This document shows, piece after piece, positions 45,210-53,445 of a stretch of 64,000 bases of DNA. Location: contig CADCFG010000020.1 in assembly GCA_902800625.1 (NCBI GenBank), forward strand, positions 37,918 through 101,917. The letters are read 5' to 3'. Each line of letters begins with the position of its first letter. Positions within the stretch are counted from its first letter, which is position 1. The translations under genes were made by a program, and so were the position numbers. Source of the DNA: an uncultured Eubacteriales bacterium. Its GTDB lineage: Bacteria; Bacillota; Clostridia; Christensenellales; Aristaeellaceae. Below the pieces are notes generated by a model. That model was not told the DNA's origin, made no database searches, and saw only the letters and a list, made by a program, of their open reading frames with translations.

Positions 45210-45989
45210 TCACATCCTTTCTGAGTCAGAGAGGAATTGAGTGAGCATCCGAATGTAGTTTCGGGAAAACCCGTGATCGAGGGCAGCCTGTATGATGAGG
45301 GGCATATACCCTTCTCTTTCACCACTGGGCAGCAAGTCCCGGTTGGAGAGATAGACCAGCGCTTTCTGACCGGGCTGATAGTCGTCGATCGGCAGGGTCT
45401 CCTTCCTGTAGCAGCCGCTTTTGACGCCTTCGTATTTGTCAAGGCTCGCGATGTCCTCAGGTGTCACGGACCACAGCAAGCCCTCCACGGAGGAGGCATT
45501 ATCCGGCAGGATCGTAGCGACACCAGCTCTGTCCAGCGCAAACCGCCAACCCGGCACGTTGATCACGCCGATCAGCTTTGCGTCAGGGCAGCGGTCGATC
45601 ATCCGGGCTTCGTCCATGTTTGAGCCATAGGCGAAGTAGAGCAAGCGGTTATAGTCGTCTTCCAGTTTTAGCGCAGCATCTGTTACGCTGAGGAGAAGTC
45701 CTTTGAGATCCGAGGAGTGCTCAAGGTACTGGTTGGCGGCCTTGCCAAGGGTGGGATAGAAGTCGTACTTGTTCATGTAATCCAGCCAATCGCTGCAGGC
45801 CTGCTGCAGTTCGAAGATGAGACCGCTGAGCGCAGCCGCATGCCCGGTGACGACTACGGTCTTGCTTTCACTGGTATTGAGAGGTTTCAGAGAGACAATG
45901 AGATCAGCGCCGGCGAAGAGCTCGCTCTGGTGGTCGAAGACGTAGCCTTTGAGGACCTTGGTGCGGATAGATTCGATTCTATGCTTCAT
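45210..45989 (-). CDS. Gamma-glutamylcyclotransferase-like (GGCT/AIG2 fold) protein
   Basis: Product of 259 residues. The C-terminal 145 residues begin with YFAYGSNMDEARM near 117, the hallmark of the GGCT fold, and continue with GVINVPGWRF and LDKYEGVKSGCYRKE, which supplies the catalytic glutamate region. The N-terminal 110 residues are a separate unassigned domain. GGGGG precedes the ATG at 45989 but lies in a hairpin. Substrate unknown. Confidence 0.77.
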   Translation of the reverse strand: MKHRIESIRTKVLKGYVFDHQSELFAGADLIVSLKPLNTSESKTVVVTGHAAALSGLIFELQQACSDWLDYMNKYDFYPTLGKAANQYLEHSSDLKGLLLSVTDAALKLEDDYNRLLYFAYGSNMDEARMIDRCPDAKLIGVINVPGWRFALDRAGVATILPDNASSVEGLLWSVTPEDIASLDKYEGVKSGCYRKETLPIDDYQPGQKALVYLSNRDLLPSGEREGYMPLIIQAALDHGFSRNYIRMLTQFLSDSERM

Positions 45990-45996
45990 AAGAATG

Positions 45997-46043
45997 CCCC
46001 CTTCACTTGATTGTGCATTAAGGGTAGCACATTGTGAAGGGGG
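45997..46043 (-). promoter_or_regulatory. Hairpin that can sequester the GGCT-like gene's ribosome-binding site
   Basis: CCCCCTTCAC (45997-46006) and GTGAAGGGGG (46034-46043) form a perfect 10-bp stem, with an inner TGTGC/GCACA stem. On the minus strand the GGGGG ribosome-binding site of the downstream gene lies in the stem's last arm. It may also act as a weak terminator. Confidence 0.55.
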
Positions 46044-46065
46044 ATGTATATGTAGAACTGCAACC

Positions 46066-47184
46066 TCAGGTTACAGAGAAGAAAAAAACATCTTCCTCTT
46101 TGATTGGCAATGCATTGCCCATATTGTCCTGAAGTATCGTTTTGCCCTGTTTATCCATTAGCTCAAGGTGTTTAGAATCTCTTGATCCGAGGTATCCTGT
46201 GTATTCTTTTTCTCCTGTTTGTTTTAGCTTGATCGTACAATGGACATTGCGTTTATAACAGATAGCAATATCTGTCTCATAGTCTTCCAATCTGTGAGCA
46301 GGTACAGATTCCCGTGAACGATCGATTCTCTCAAATTGCACATCTGCGTCCTTGGCTTTTTTGTCGACGATTTGTTTGCCGTGCTCTGACAGTTGTCTGT
46401 AGACATCATCTGCAAGAACTGAAGCCAGTTCTCCCAAACGGCCTTCCGCTTTGGGGAACCGCGTTTTCAACCATACCGTCAGAAGGACGACTTCGCTTGG
46501 ATTCAATACCAAAAAGATAGGATGTATGCTGGTCCCGCCGTACTCGATGGTGCTGTCATTCAGGGGTATGTGGAGATTGTATCCCAGTAAATTGTGGGTA
46601 TACTTCAGCTTGTCTAAGTGCTTCTTAATGGCAGCCCTGGACATGCAAAATTCATCAGCAAGTCGTTGCTGAGTGTTTCGTTGCCGGCCAATATCAACAT
46701 CACCATTGGGGTTTAGCAGAAGCTCGAGTTCACCTTTTTGTAGTCTCTTCAGCAGTAGTATCTCGATTTCGACACTGTCCAATAAGTCTTCTGTCCTGCA
46801 GTAGTTCTTTCCTCCAATAGGTCTATGGTTCTCATTAAAACGGCGTAATTCATAGAGATGGTAGCCTGCGATCCTCTTTTTGAATTCAAACAATGCGTTG
46901 AACTGGGGGATGGCTTTCACGCGTTCGGTGAAGGGAAGGAGTTTGATATACGTGTGGATCAATTTCTCCAGATCCGCTTTTAACCTGTTGTTGTCCATAA
47001 TCTGTTCTGGGGAACATGAGAGAAGATCTGGATTCTCCAATGATTCCTGTATTGCGTTCACAATGAAATCCTGTATTTTATCTTCTGAGGCCAGGAAGTC
47101 GGCGATATATGATGTTGTGTCAGGATCATAGAATCTATTATGATCTATATACTGTTGTAGTATTTCCCGGAGAGAGTATCCCAC
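46066..47184 (-). CDS. Winged-helix regulator-like protein of unknown function
   Basis: Product of about 372 residues. A helix-turn-helix lies near 170-190 (RLADEFCMSRAAIKKHLDKL). Flanking regions are helical at the N-terminus and beta-rich at the C-terminus, like a ligand-sensing domain. GAGGAG stands eight bases before the GTG at 47184; a start nine bases upstream is less likely. AT-rich; possible regulator of the GGCT-like gene downstream. Confidence 0.6.
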   Translation of the reverse strand: MGYSLREILQQYIDHNRFYDPDTTSYIADFLASEDKIQDFIVNAIQESLENPDLLSCSPEQIMDNNRLKADLEKLIHTYIKLLPFTERVKAIPQFNALFEFKKRIAGYHLYELRRFNENHRPIGGKNYCRTEDLLDSVEIEILLLKRLQKGELELLLNPNGDVDIGRQRNTQQRLADEFCMSRAAIKKHLDKLKYTHNLLGYNLHIPLNDSTIEYGGTSIHPIFLVLNPSEVVLLTVWLKTRFPKAEGRLGELASVLADDVYRQLSEHGKQIVDKKAKDADVQFERIDRSRESVPAHRLEDYETDIAICYKRNVHCTIKLKQTGEKEYTGYLGSRDSKHLELMDKQGKTILQDNMGNALPIKEEDVFFFSVT

Positions 47185-47356
47185 AATCAACACTCCTCGA
47201 CTGATCGATGAACGAATGTATTTGCGCCTCGGTCATAATATCCTTCCCGAAAAAGTATAGCACGGCAACAGATCGTAGGTCAAGGTCAGAGATTGTGGTG
47301 GTGAAACATATGGAACAGTATCAACTGATGGTATAGAATAGAGGTCGGATTTATGG

Positions 47357-47371
47357 TATAATACTGGCATG
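47357..47371 (+). promoter_or_regulatory. Extended -10 promoter abutting a start codon
   Basis: TGGTATAAT ends at 47362 and the ATG of the next gene is 47369-47371, seven bases later, exactly where transcription should start. No ribosome-binding site fits between, implying a leaderless mRNA. Confidence 0.6.
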
Positions 47372-47659
47372 GACAAGAAGACGATTATACTCGCCGCGCT
47401 GGCTGTGCTGGCGATCACCAATCTGATATCCTTTTTCCTGATGGGTCACGACAAGAAGTGTGCCCGACAGGGCAAATGGCGTGTGCCAGAGAAGGCGCTG
47501 TTCCTGGCAGCGGCGTGCTTTGGAGGTCTGGGTGGCGTGCTGGGGATGAAGGTGTTTCATCACAAGACGAAGCACTGGTATTTCAAGGTGTTCTTCCCCA
47601 TGCTGCCGGTGATACAGGTAGCGTTGCTGGCTGCCGGGCTGTATTGGCTCTATCGATGA
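47369..47659 (+). CDS. DUF1294 membrane protein
   Basis: Product of 96 residues with three membrane spans, near 5-24, 43-62 and 75-94. The KCARQGKWRVPEKALFLAAACFGGLGGVLGM pattern (shown in part: RVPEKALF, GGLGGVLGM) and the HKTKHWYF motif identify DUF1294, of unknown function. Probably translated from a leaderless message. Confidence 0.85.
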   Translation: MDKKTIILAALAVLAITNLISFFLMGHDKKCARQGKWRVPEKALFLAAACFGGLGGVLGMKVFHHKTKHWYFKVFFPMLPVIQVALLAAGLYWLYR

Positions 47660-47674
47660 GGGAGAAGTGCGAGA

Positions 47675-48298
47675 ATGGATCAACCGTATACCAAGGAAAA
47701 CATAGAGGCTGCAATGGGGCATGTGCGGACGCTGCTCGATCAAGTGAATGCGTTGGAGACGATGTTTCCCGGCCGGCATTTTACGCTGGATGGCCATCTC
47801 GTGGGCAGCGTGGGAGAGGTCGCCGCGGCGTATCATTATGGGATCAAGCTTTACCCGCCATCGACAGAACTCCATGATGGATATGTTGGCGACAGAAACG
47901 TCCAAATCAAAATCACCCAGACGGAGAATGTCCTCATCGGGGAGAAGCCTGAATACCTGATCGTGCTGTATCTCGCCAGGGCGGGGAAAATCTACGAGGT
48001 CTACAACGGGCCGGGCATCATTCCGTGGAAAGTGCCGGGCAAGCCTGACAAGCGCGGGTATAAGCATTTACGTGTCAACAAACTGATGAGCCTGGATAAG
48101 AATATAAAGCCGGAAGATCGCATTACTGCTGTTCATCCCATCGAAAAGCTGACGCCTGAGCTGAAGAATCATCGGACGACAAGGCCCAATTGTGATGCAG
48201 CCTTCGGGCGTAATCTGACCGACGACGAAAAGATTGACATTACCGCCGAGCGCGTGCTGGAAAAGTACAGGCCAGCCTTTGAAGAACTGGCGAAATGA
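47675..48298 (+). CDS. Putative PD-(D/E)XK-type protein, first gene of the defence operon
   Basis: Product of 207 residues. A GSVGEVAAAYHYGIKL segment near 44-59 followed by VGDRNVQIKIT near 71-81 reproduces the E-x-D-x-QIK arrangement of PD-(D/E)XK-like nucleases, also found in DUF6998-type proteins. No other motif. Its stop overlaps the next start as ATGA. Nuclease activity is inferred only. Confidence 0.6.
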   Translation: MDQPYTKENIEAAMGHVRTLLDQVNALETMFPGRHFTLDGHLVGSVGEVAAAYHYGIKLYPPSTELHDGYVGDRNVQIKITQTENVLIGEKPEYLIVLYLARAGKIYEVYNGPGIIPWKVPGKPDKRGYKHLRVNKLMSLDKNIKPEDRITAVHPIEKLTPELKNHRTTRPNCDAAFGRNLTDDEKIDITAERVLEKYRPAFEELAK

Positions 48299-48642
48299 CC
48301 GAGAGAGAGGGGATAGCCGTGTCCACCATCCAATACAACAAGCTCGTCCGCGACCGCATCCCGGAGATCATTGAGGCCAGCGGCAAGCGATGCGTCTGCT
48401 CCACCCTCTCGGATGAGGAATACCTCGCCAAGCTGGACGAAAAGCTGAACGAGGAACTGGCGGAATACCAGGAGAGCAAGTCCATGGAGGAGCTGGCCGA
48501 CCTACTGGAGGTCATCCGGGCCGTCGCTGTTGCGCGGGGCAGCTCCATTGAGGAAGTGGAAGCCATCCGCCAGGCCAAGGCCGCCAAGCGCGGCGGATTT
48601 GAGAAGAAGATATTGCTGACCGAAGTCACTACCGACGATTGA
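48295..48642 (+). CDS. MazG-like nucleotide pyrophosphohydrolase
   Basis: Product of 115 residues. YNKLVRDRIPEII is the usual N-terminus of small MazG/PRA-PH-like proteins, and the metal-binding motif EELAEYQES...EELADLLEV is present in the second half. It may remove nucleotides or modified ones. The ATG at 48295 overlaps the previous stop; a GTG at 48319 with GAGGGG upstream may be the real start. Confidence 0.78.
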   Translation: MTEREGIAVSTIQYNKLVRDRIPEIIEASGKRCVCSTLSDEEYLAKLDEKLNEELAEYQESKSMEELADLLEVIRAVAVARGSSIEEVEAIRQAKAAKRGGFEKKILLTEVTTDD

Positions 48643-48653
48643 GAGGTTTTCCC

Positions 48654-50915
48654 ATGTCCACCACAATGCGTGCCGCATCCGGCTCATCTGCCGAAAACCT
48701 GTTCATTTCCCTGTTCGAGGATGTGTTCGGGGCAGAGAAGACGGGGTATCTGTATTCGCAGTACCCCTTTTTTGATATCTACCAGGACAGCCGGTTTGCG
48801 GATTTCCTGTTGGAGAATGGCGGGCGGCGCGTGGCGATTGAGATCGACGACGACGCCAGCCACCTGCCGGGGCACGTGTCGCAGGTGAAGCACTACGACG
48901 ACCTGACCAAGCAGAACAGCATGGTTCACATGGGCTGGGCGGTGTACCGCTGGCCGGTTAGGATCATGCAGGAACAGCCGGAGCGCGTGAAGGACGAGCT
49001 GCGCATCTTCCTGGGCAGTCAGCCGCAGTTCCGCGCCATCGCGGACTACCTGCCGACCCAGCGGGGCCGCACGTTCCAGCTGAAGGAGCACCAGCAGGAG
49101 GCGCTGGATGCGCTTCAAAAGATGCGCGAGGCGAAGGAAACCATCGCACTGATCCACCACGCCACCGGCACCGGCAAGACCGTGACTGCCGTCAGCGACG
49201 CGAAGCGCATGGGCGGGCGGACGCTCTACATCGCCCACACCAAAGACCTGATCACCCAGGCCGCCGACACCTTCCGCGAGCTCTGGCCGGAGGCGTCGCT
49301 GGGATTGTACGTGGAGAACCACAAGGAGACCGACGCCCAGGTGATCTGCGCCAGCGTGCAAAGCGTGGCGCTGAACCTGGACAGCTTCCTGCCGGACACC
49401 TTCGACTATCTCATCATCGACGAAGCCCATCACGCCGCCGCCGAGACCTATCAGAAGGTGCTGGCGTACTTCACGCCGCGCTTCACACTGGGCTTGACCG
49501 CCACGCCGGAACGCGCCGACGATCAGGACATCCTCGAAATCTTCAAAAATACAGCGCATCGTTTGGACATCCAGACCGCCGTGGAGATCGGCGAGCTGGT
49601 GCCAGTGCGCTGCATTCGCATCCACACCAACATCGACCTGACCAAGGTGCGCTTCAACAGTGTGCAGTACAACATCCGCGACCTGGAGAGCAAGATCTTT
49701 GTGCCGGAGCGCAACCAGCTGATCGTGGACACCTGGATGGAGTTCGTGCGCGACAAGCGGACGGTCATCTTCTGCGCGTCCATCAGGCACGCCGAGCAGA
49801 TCGCGGCGCTGCTGAACGAGCGCGGCGTGCCGGCGCTGGCGGTGTCGGGCAGCATGAAGCTGGCTGAGCGCAACGAAGCCACTCAGCGCTTTGCCCAGAA
49901 GAAGCTGCTGGTGCTGTGCGCCTGCGACCTGCTGAACGAGGGTTGGGACTGCCCGGAAACGGAAGTCTTGTTCATGGCGCGGCCCACGATGTCGAAGGTG
50001 CTGTACACCCAGCAGCTGGGGCGGGGCATGCGCCTGGCGGACGGCAAGGACAGCCTGATGGTATTCGACTTCGTGGACAACGCCAGCCAGTACAACATGC
50101 CCTATTCGCTGCACCGGCTGTTCCGGCTGAAGGACTATCACGCCAGCGCTCTGGTGGCCGCGCCGATGGCGCAGAAGACAGCGGAGGAGAGCCTGTACGT
50201 CAGGGGCGAGCGTCCGGACGCGCTGGTGGATTATCCCGTGGACGCCACGGATTACGAGCTGGTCGACCTGTTCAACTGGCAGGAGGAGGCCGCCAGGATG
50301 CTGTCGCAGATGGAGTTCGTGCGCAGGGTCGATGTGCAGAGCGAGACCGTTGAGCGCTACGTCCGCGAGGGCATGATCCTGCCGGACCTGGTGGTGCCCA
50401 TGAGCGAGCACCGCACGTTCAAGTATTTCAGGGAGGAGACGCTTCAGGCCGCCGCCGAGAAGTACGGCTGGACTCTGATCGACGATTCCAACCGGAAAAC
50501 CATGTTCATGGACATGGTGCGGCGCATGGACATGAGCTATTCCTACAAGCCTGTGCTGATGCTGGCCGTGCTGGCTTGCGCCGATGGCAAGGGCCGGATG
50601 AAGCTGACCGACCTCATCCGGTTCTTCCGAAGCTTCTACGCCGACCGCCGCAGCCGGGGCCTGGTCGTCGAAAAGCCCAACAGCCTCTATTGCCGCGAGG
50701 ACGTGACCGACAAGGAGATCGAGCGGAATATCCTGGCCAATCCCTTCAAGCGCTTCGAGGATATGCAGATGATGCGGCACACCAAGACCCTTGGCATCGT
50801 CGAGGTGGACAACAGCGTGTGGAAGAAACTGACCGAGGAGGAGAAGACGGAGATCAGGGGGATTTGTGAGGAGAAGCTGGAGGGGTATTACCGGAGATTG
50901 GAGGGAAAACAATGA
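48654..50915 (+). CDS. Nuclease-fused superfamily 2 helicase
   Basis: Product of 753 residues. Residues 14-125 form a Vsr/DUF559-like endonuclease domain: DIYQDSRFADFLL, VAIEIDDDASH and a lysine-containing VKHYDD segment. The helicase core follows, with Walker A ATGTGKT near 178, DEAH near 265, TATPER near 287 and QLGRGMR near 460. The C-terminal 270 residues are unassigned. It ends with an ATGA overlap to the HTH gene. It may supply the motor for the adjacent restriction genes, though this is inference. Confidence 0.83.
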   Translation: MSTTMRAASGSSAENLFISLFEDVFGAEKTGYLYSQYPFFDIYQDSRFADFLLENGGRRVAIEIDDDASHLPGHVSQVKHYDDLTKQNSMVHMGWAVYRWPVRIMQEQPERVKDELRIFLGSQPQFRAIADYLPTQRGRTFQLKEHQQEALDALQKMREAKETIALIHHATGTGKTVTAVSDAKRMGGRTLYIAHTKDLITQAADTFRELWPEASLGLYVENHKETDAQVICASVQSVALNLDSFLPDTFDYLIIDEAHHAAAETYQKVLAYFTPRFTLGLTATPERADDQDILEIFKNTAHRLDIQTAVEIGELVPVRCIRIHTNIDLTKVRFNSVQYNIRDLESKIFVPERNQLIVDTWMEFVRDKRTVIFCASIRHAEQIAALLNERGVPALAVSGSMKLAERNEATQRFAQKKLLVLCACDLLNEGWDCPETEVLFMARPTMSKVLYTQQLGRGMRLADGKDSLMVFDFVDNASQYNMPYSLHRLFRLKDYHASALVAAPMAQKTAEESLYVRGERPDALVDYPVDATDYELVDLFNWQEEAARMLSQMEFVRRVDVQSETVERYVREGMILPDLVVPMSEHRTFKYFREETLQAAAEKYGWTLIDDSNRKTMFMDMVRRMDMSYSYKPVLMLAVLACADGKGRMKLTDLIRFFRSFYADRRSRGLVVEKPNSLYCREDVTDKEIERNILANPFKRFEDMQMMRHTKTLGIVEVDNSVWKKLTEEEKTEIRGICEEKLEGYYRRLEGKQ

Positions 50916-51508
50916 GCCCGGAACGTGCGGTTGAGATTATTGAGAACCTCGTCGATGGCATCCATCCTTTGACGGGGGAGATTTTGCCCGAGAGCAACAT
51001 CTGTGAGGAAACCGGCATCGTGGACGCGCTGAATTGTGCCATTCAGGTACTGAATGAGCGGATTGTAGCGGAACGCGCAATAGAAGAATATCGTAGGCAA
51101 CAATTAAATGCTGTGGCGAAGAAACCAGAACAAGGCAGGAAGGAAAAGCCGGATAATGCGGGAAAGCCATGGCTGCTTGAAGATGATAAGAAATTGCTAA
51201 AGGAATATAAGTCGGGTGTTTCAGTCACAGAGCTTACCGAACAGTTCAAACGAACAAAAGGTTCTATTCGTGGGCGACTTGTCTGGCTGGGTGTGGCTGA
51301 GCATTGGTTACGTGTTCCCGAGGTCTACGATGGGATTGACCCCATTGATAATGATGAATTACGAGAGAGATTGCTGCACGGTGAGACCATACCTGAATTG
51401 GCACAACGATACGGGAGAACGGAGAAAGCGATTCGGGCAAGGCTGTTTTATATGGGGTTTGGTGGCCAAGGGCCTACTCTTGTAAAACGCGGAGATAATA
51501 AGAACTAA
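50912..51508 (+). CDS. Helicase-coupled protein with two HTH-like repeats
   Basis: Product of 198 residues, translationally coupled to the helicase by ATGA. Two similar segments, KSGVSVTELTEQFKRTKGSIRGRL and HGETIPELAQRYGRTEKAIRARL (in part), each form a helix-turn-helix followed by a hydrophobic LGV/MGF. The N-terminal 70 residues are helical. It may guide or regulate the helicase. Confidence 0.7.
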   Translation: MSPERAVEIIENLVDGIHPLTGEILPESNICEETGIVDALNCAIQVLNERIVAERAIEEYRRQQLNAVAKKPEQGRKEKPDNAGKPWLLEDDKKLLKEYKSGVSVTELTEQFKRTKGSIRGRLVWLGVAEHWLRVPEVYDGIDPIDNDELRERLLHGETIPELAQRYGRTEKAIRARLFYMGFGGQGPTLVKRGDNKN

Positions 51509-51630
51509 TCGAACAGTAATCACGAGATGGACGAAGGTATCAACGCTTGAAATATGAGATGTTTTAGAGTATCATGTTTTTAGCACCGATGAATGCTTAA
51601 CAATGAAACTGTATCTCGGAGGTATCCCCC

Positions 51631-53445
51631 ATGAGTTATTTGGAAAGAGCTTGCAAAGACGGATACGCTGTCATTACGGGTCCAGAAAACCGGCAGAAGA
51701 TTACATATGTGACTTCTGACAATCATTCGGAGAATTATAATGATCCTGAGGAAAAGGTGCGCGCTGAATTCTGGGCGGAGCTCATATACAAGTATGAATA
51801 TCCGGCAGCACGGATCAAAATCGAGGTGGTTGTGCCGGATCGTTTGCCGACAGACCGGGCAGACATCGTCATTTTCGGCGATGATGAATGCAAGCGCCCC
51901 TATACCGTCGTAGAGTGTAAAAAGGATGGCGTTACGGACGCGGAATTTGCCCAGGCCATCGAGCAAGGTGTGGGTAATGCGACATGGGTGAAGCTGCGTG
52001 CGGAGTATGTGGTGATTGTCGCTGGCGGTACCCGACGCGTTTTGGATGTCTCTGATAAGTATGGTGCGTATGAACGAGAGCAAAACATCATTGCGGATTT
52101 GCCCAAGTCATACGGTAAGCCCCAGGAATTCCGATTCTATAAAGGTACGGATAACGATATTAAACCAGTATCCCGCGAAGACCTTATCGCGGCAATCAAG
52201 AAGTGTCATCAGACGCTTTGGGGAGGTGGCCGACTTTCTCCGCCGACTGCTTTTGGTGAGCTGTGCAAACTGATATTTGTCAAAATCAGCGATGAGCAAA
52301 AGCCCCGGAAGAAGGGTCAGCCCTATCAATTTCAGATCAAAACGCATGAACCCTCTTCCAAGTTGGCCGAGCGCATTAACCAGTTATATAACGAGCAGAA
52401 GACGAAAGACCCCGAAGTATTCACAGAATCCATTAAGGTGGATGACCGGGTGCTCCGCACGGTGGTTTCCCACCTTGAGGCCATCAACCTGAACAAGACA
52501 GACCTGGATGTGAAGGGCGTTGCCTTTGAGCAGTTCATGGATGGTTTCTTCAAGGGTGATTTCGGCCAGTACTTCACGCCGCGAAAGATCATTGAATTCG
52601 CGGTAAAGATGATGAAGCCGGAAAACGATTGGGATGTGCTGGATCCGGCTTGTGGGTCCGGTGGATTCCTCTTGCACACTCTCGATTACATGCGCCGTCA
52701 GGCAGGGGAATACTTCGACAAAGAAGCGCAGCAAGTTGAATATTACAATTACTGGCACGACTTCGCCGCGAAGCATCTCTATGGCATTGAGATCAACGAT
52801 GAAATTGCGCGCGTTGCCAAGATGAATATGATTGTGCATGACGATGGACACACCAACGTCATCAGTTTCGATGCGCTGGGAAGCATTGACACCATGCACG
52901 ATCATAACCGGGGATTCAGCAGGGATAAGTTTGATCTGATATTGACCAACCCTCCTTTTGGATCCACGATCAACAAAGCCGAAAAGCCCTATCTGGCCAA
53001 TTATGAATTGGGCAATACTTATGACGCAAAGGGCAAGAAGAAGCCTCGGAAGAACCAAAGCTCGGAGATTCTGTTTATCGAGCGGATATGGGAATTCCTG
53101 AAGCCCGGCACCGGCAAGGCTGCGATAGTGCTGCCGGACGGCGTATTGACCAACAGCTCTTCCCAGTATGTTCGGGATTTCATTCTTGAGAAGTTCCAGC
53201 TGCTGGCTGTGGTGAGCCTGCCGCAGCATGCCTTCGCCCATTTTGGCGCGGGCGTGAAGGCGTCCATCATATTTGTGCGAAAGCGGGCGCCGAAAGAAAA
53301 GCCGGATATGGACGAGGCCATCTTTATGGCCGCGCCGGAGCTGATCGGCTATGACGCTACCGGCAGGGAAACGGCATCACAGTTTGATGAGATTGTTCAA
53401 AAATACGAGGAATTCCAGGAGGACGCGCACCCTTTTTTCGTATGA
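51631..53445 (+). CDS. hsdM: Type I restriction-modification methyltransferase with N-terminal HsdR-type nuclease domain
   Basis: Product of 604 residues that methylates adenine-N6 within the recognition site together with HsdS. SAM motif I DPACGSGGF lies near 340, and the catalytic NPPF near 435. Unusually, residues 35-130 form an HsdR_N-like PD-(D/E)XK domain with RADIVIF and a VVECKK motif, so nuclease and methylase lie in one chain. No ATPase motor is in this chain and no normal hsdR is nearby. AAGAG-type site is weak; GGAGG before the ATG at 51631 is good. Stop overlaps hsdS as ATGA. Confidence 0.88.
   Translation: MSYLERACKDGYAVITGPENRQKITYVTSDNHSENYNDPEEKVRAEFWAELIYKYEYPAARIKIEVVVPDRLPTDRADIVIFGDDECKRPYTVVECKKDGVTDAEFAQAIEQGVGNATWVKLRAEYVVIVAGGTRRVLDVSDKYGAYEREQNIIADLPKSYGKPQEFRFYKGTDNDIKPVSREDLIAAIKKCHQTLWGGGRLSPPTAFGELCKLIFVKISDEQKPRKKGQPYQFQIKTHEPSSKLAERINQLYNEQKTKDPEVFTESIKVDDRVLRTVVSHLEAINLNKTDLDVKGVAFEQFMDGFFKGDFGQYFTPRKIIEFAVKMMKPENDWDVLDPACGSGGFLLHTLDYMRRQAGEYFDKEAQQVEYYNYWHDFAAKHLYGIEINDEIARVAKMNMIVHDDGHTNVISFDALGSIDTMHDHNRGFSRDKFDLILTNPPFGSTINKAEKPYLANYELGNTYDAKGKKKPRKNQSSEILFIERIWEFLKPGTGKAAIVLPDGVLTNSSSQYVRDFILEKFQLLAVVSLPQHAFAHFGAGVKASIIFVRKRAPKEKPDMDEAIFMAAPELIGYDATGRETASQFDEIVQKYEEFQEDAHPFFV

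Noticed and set aside
48684..50912. Long minus-strand frame opposite the nuclease-helicase
   Set aside because: No motif; explained by codon bias of the helicase gene.
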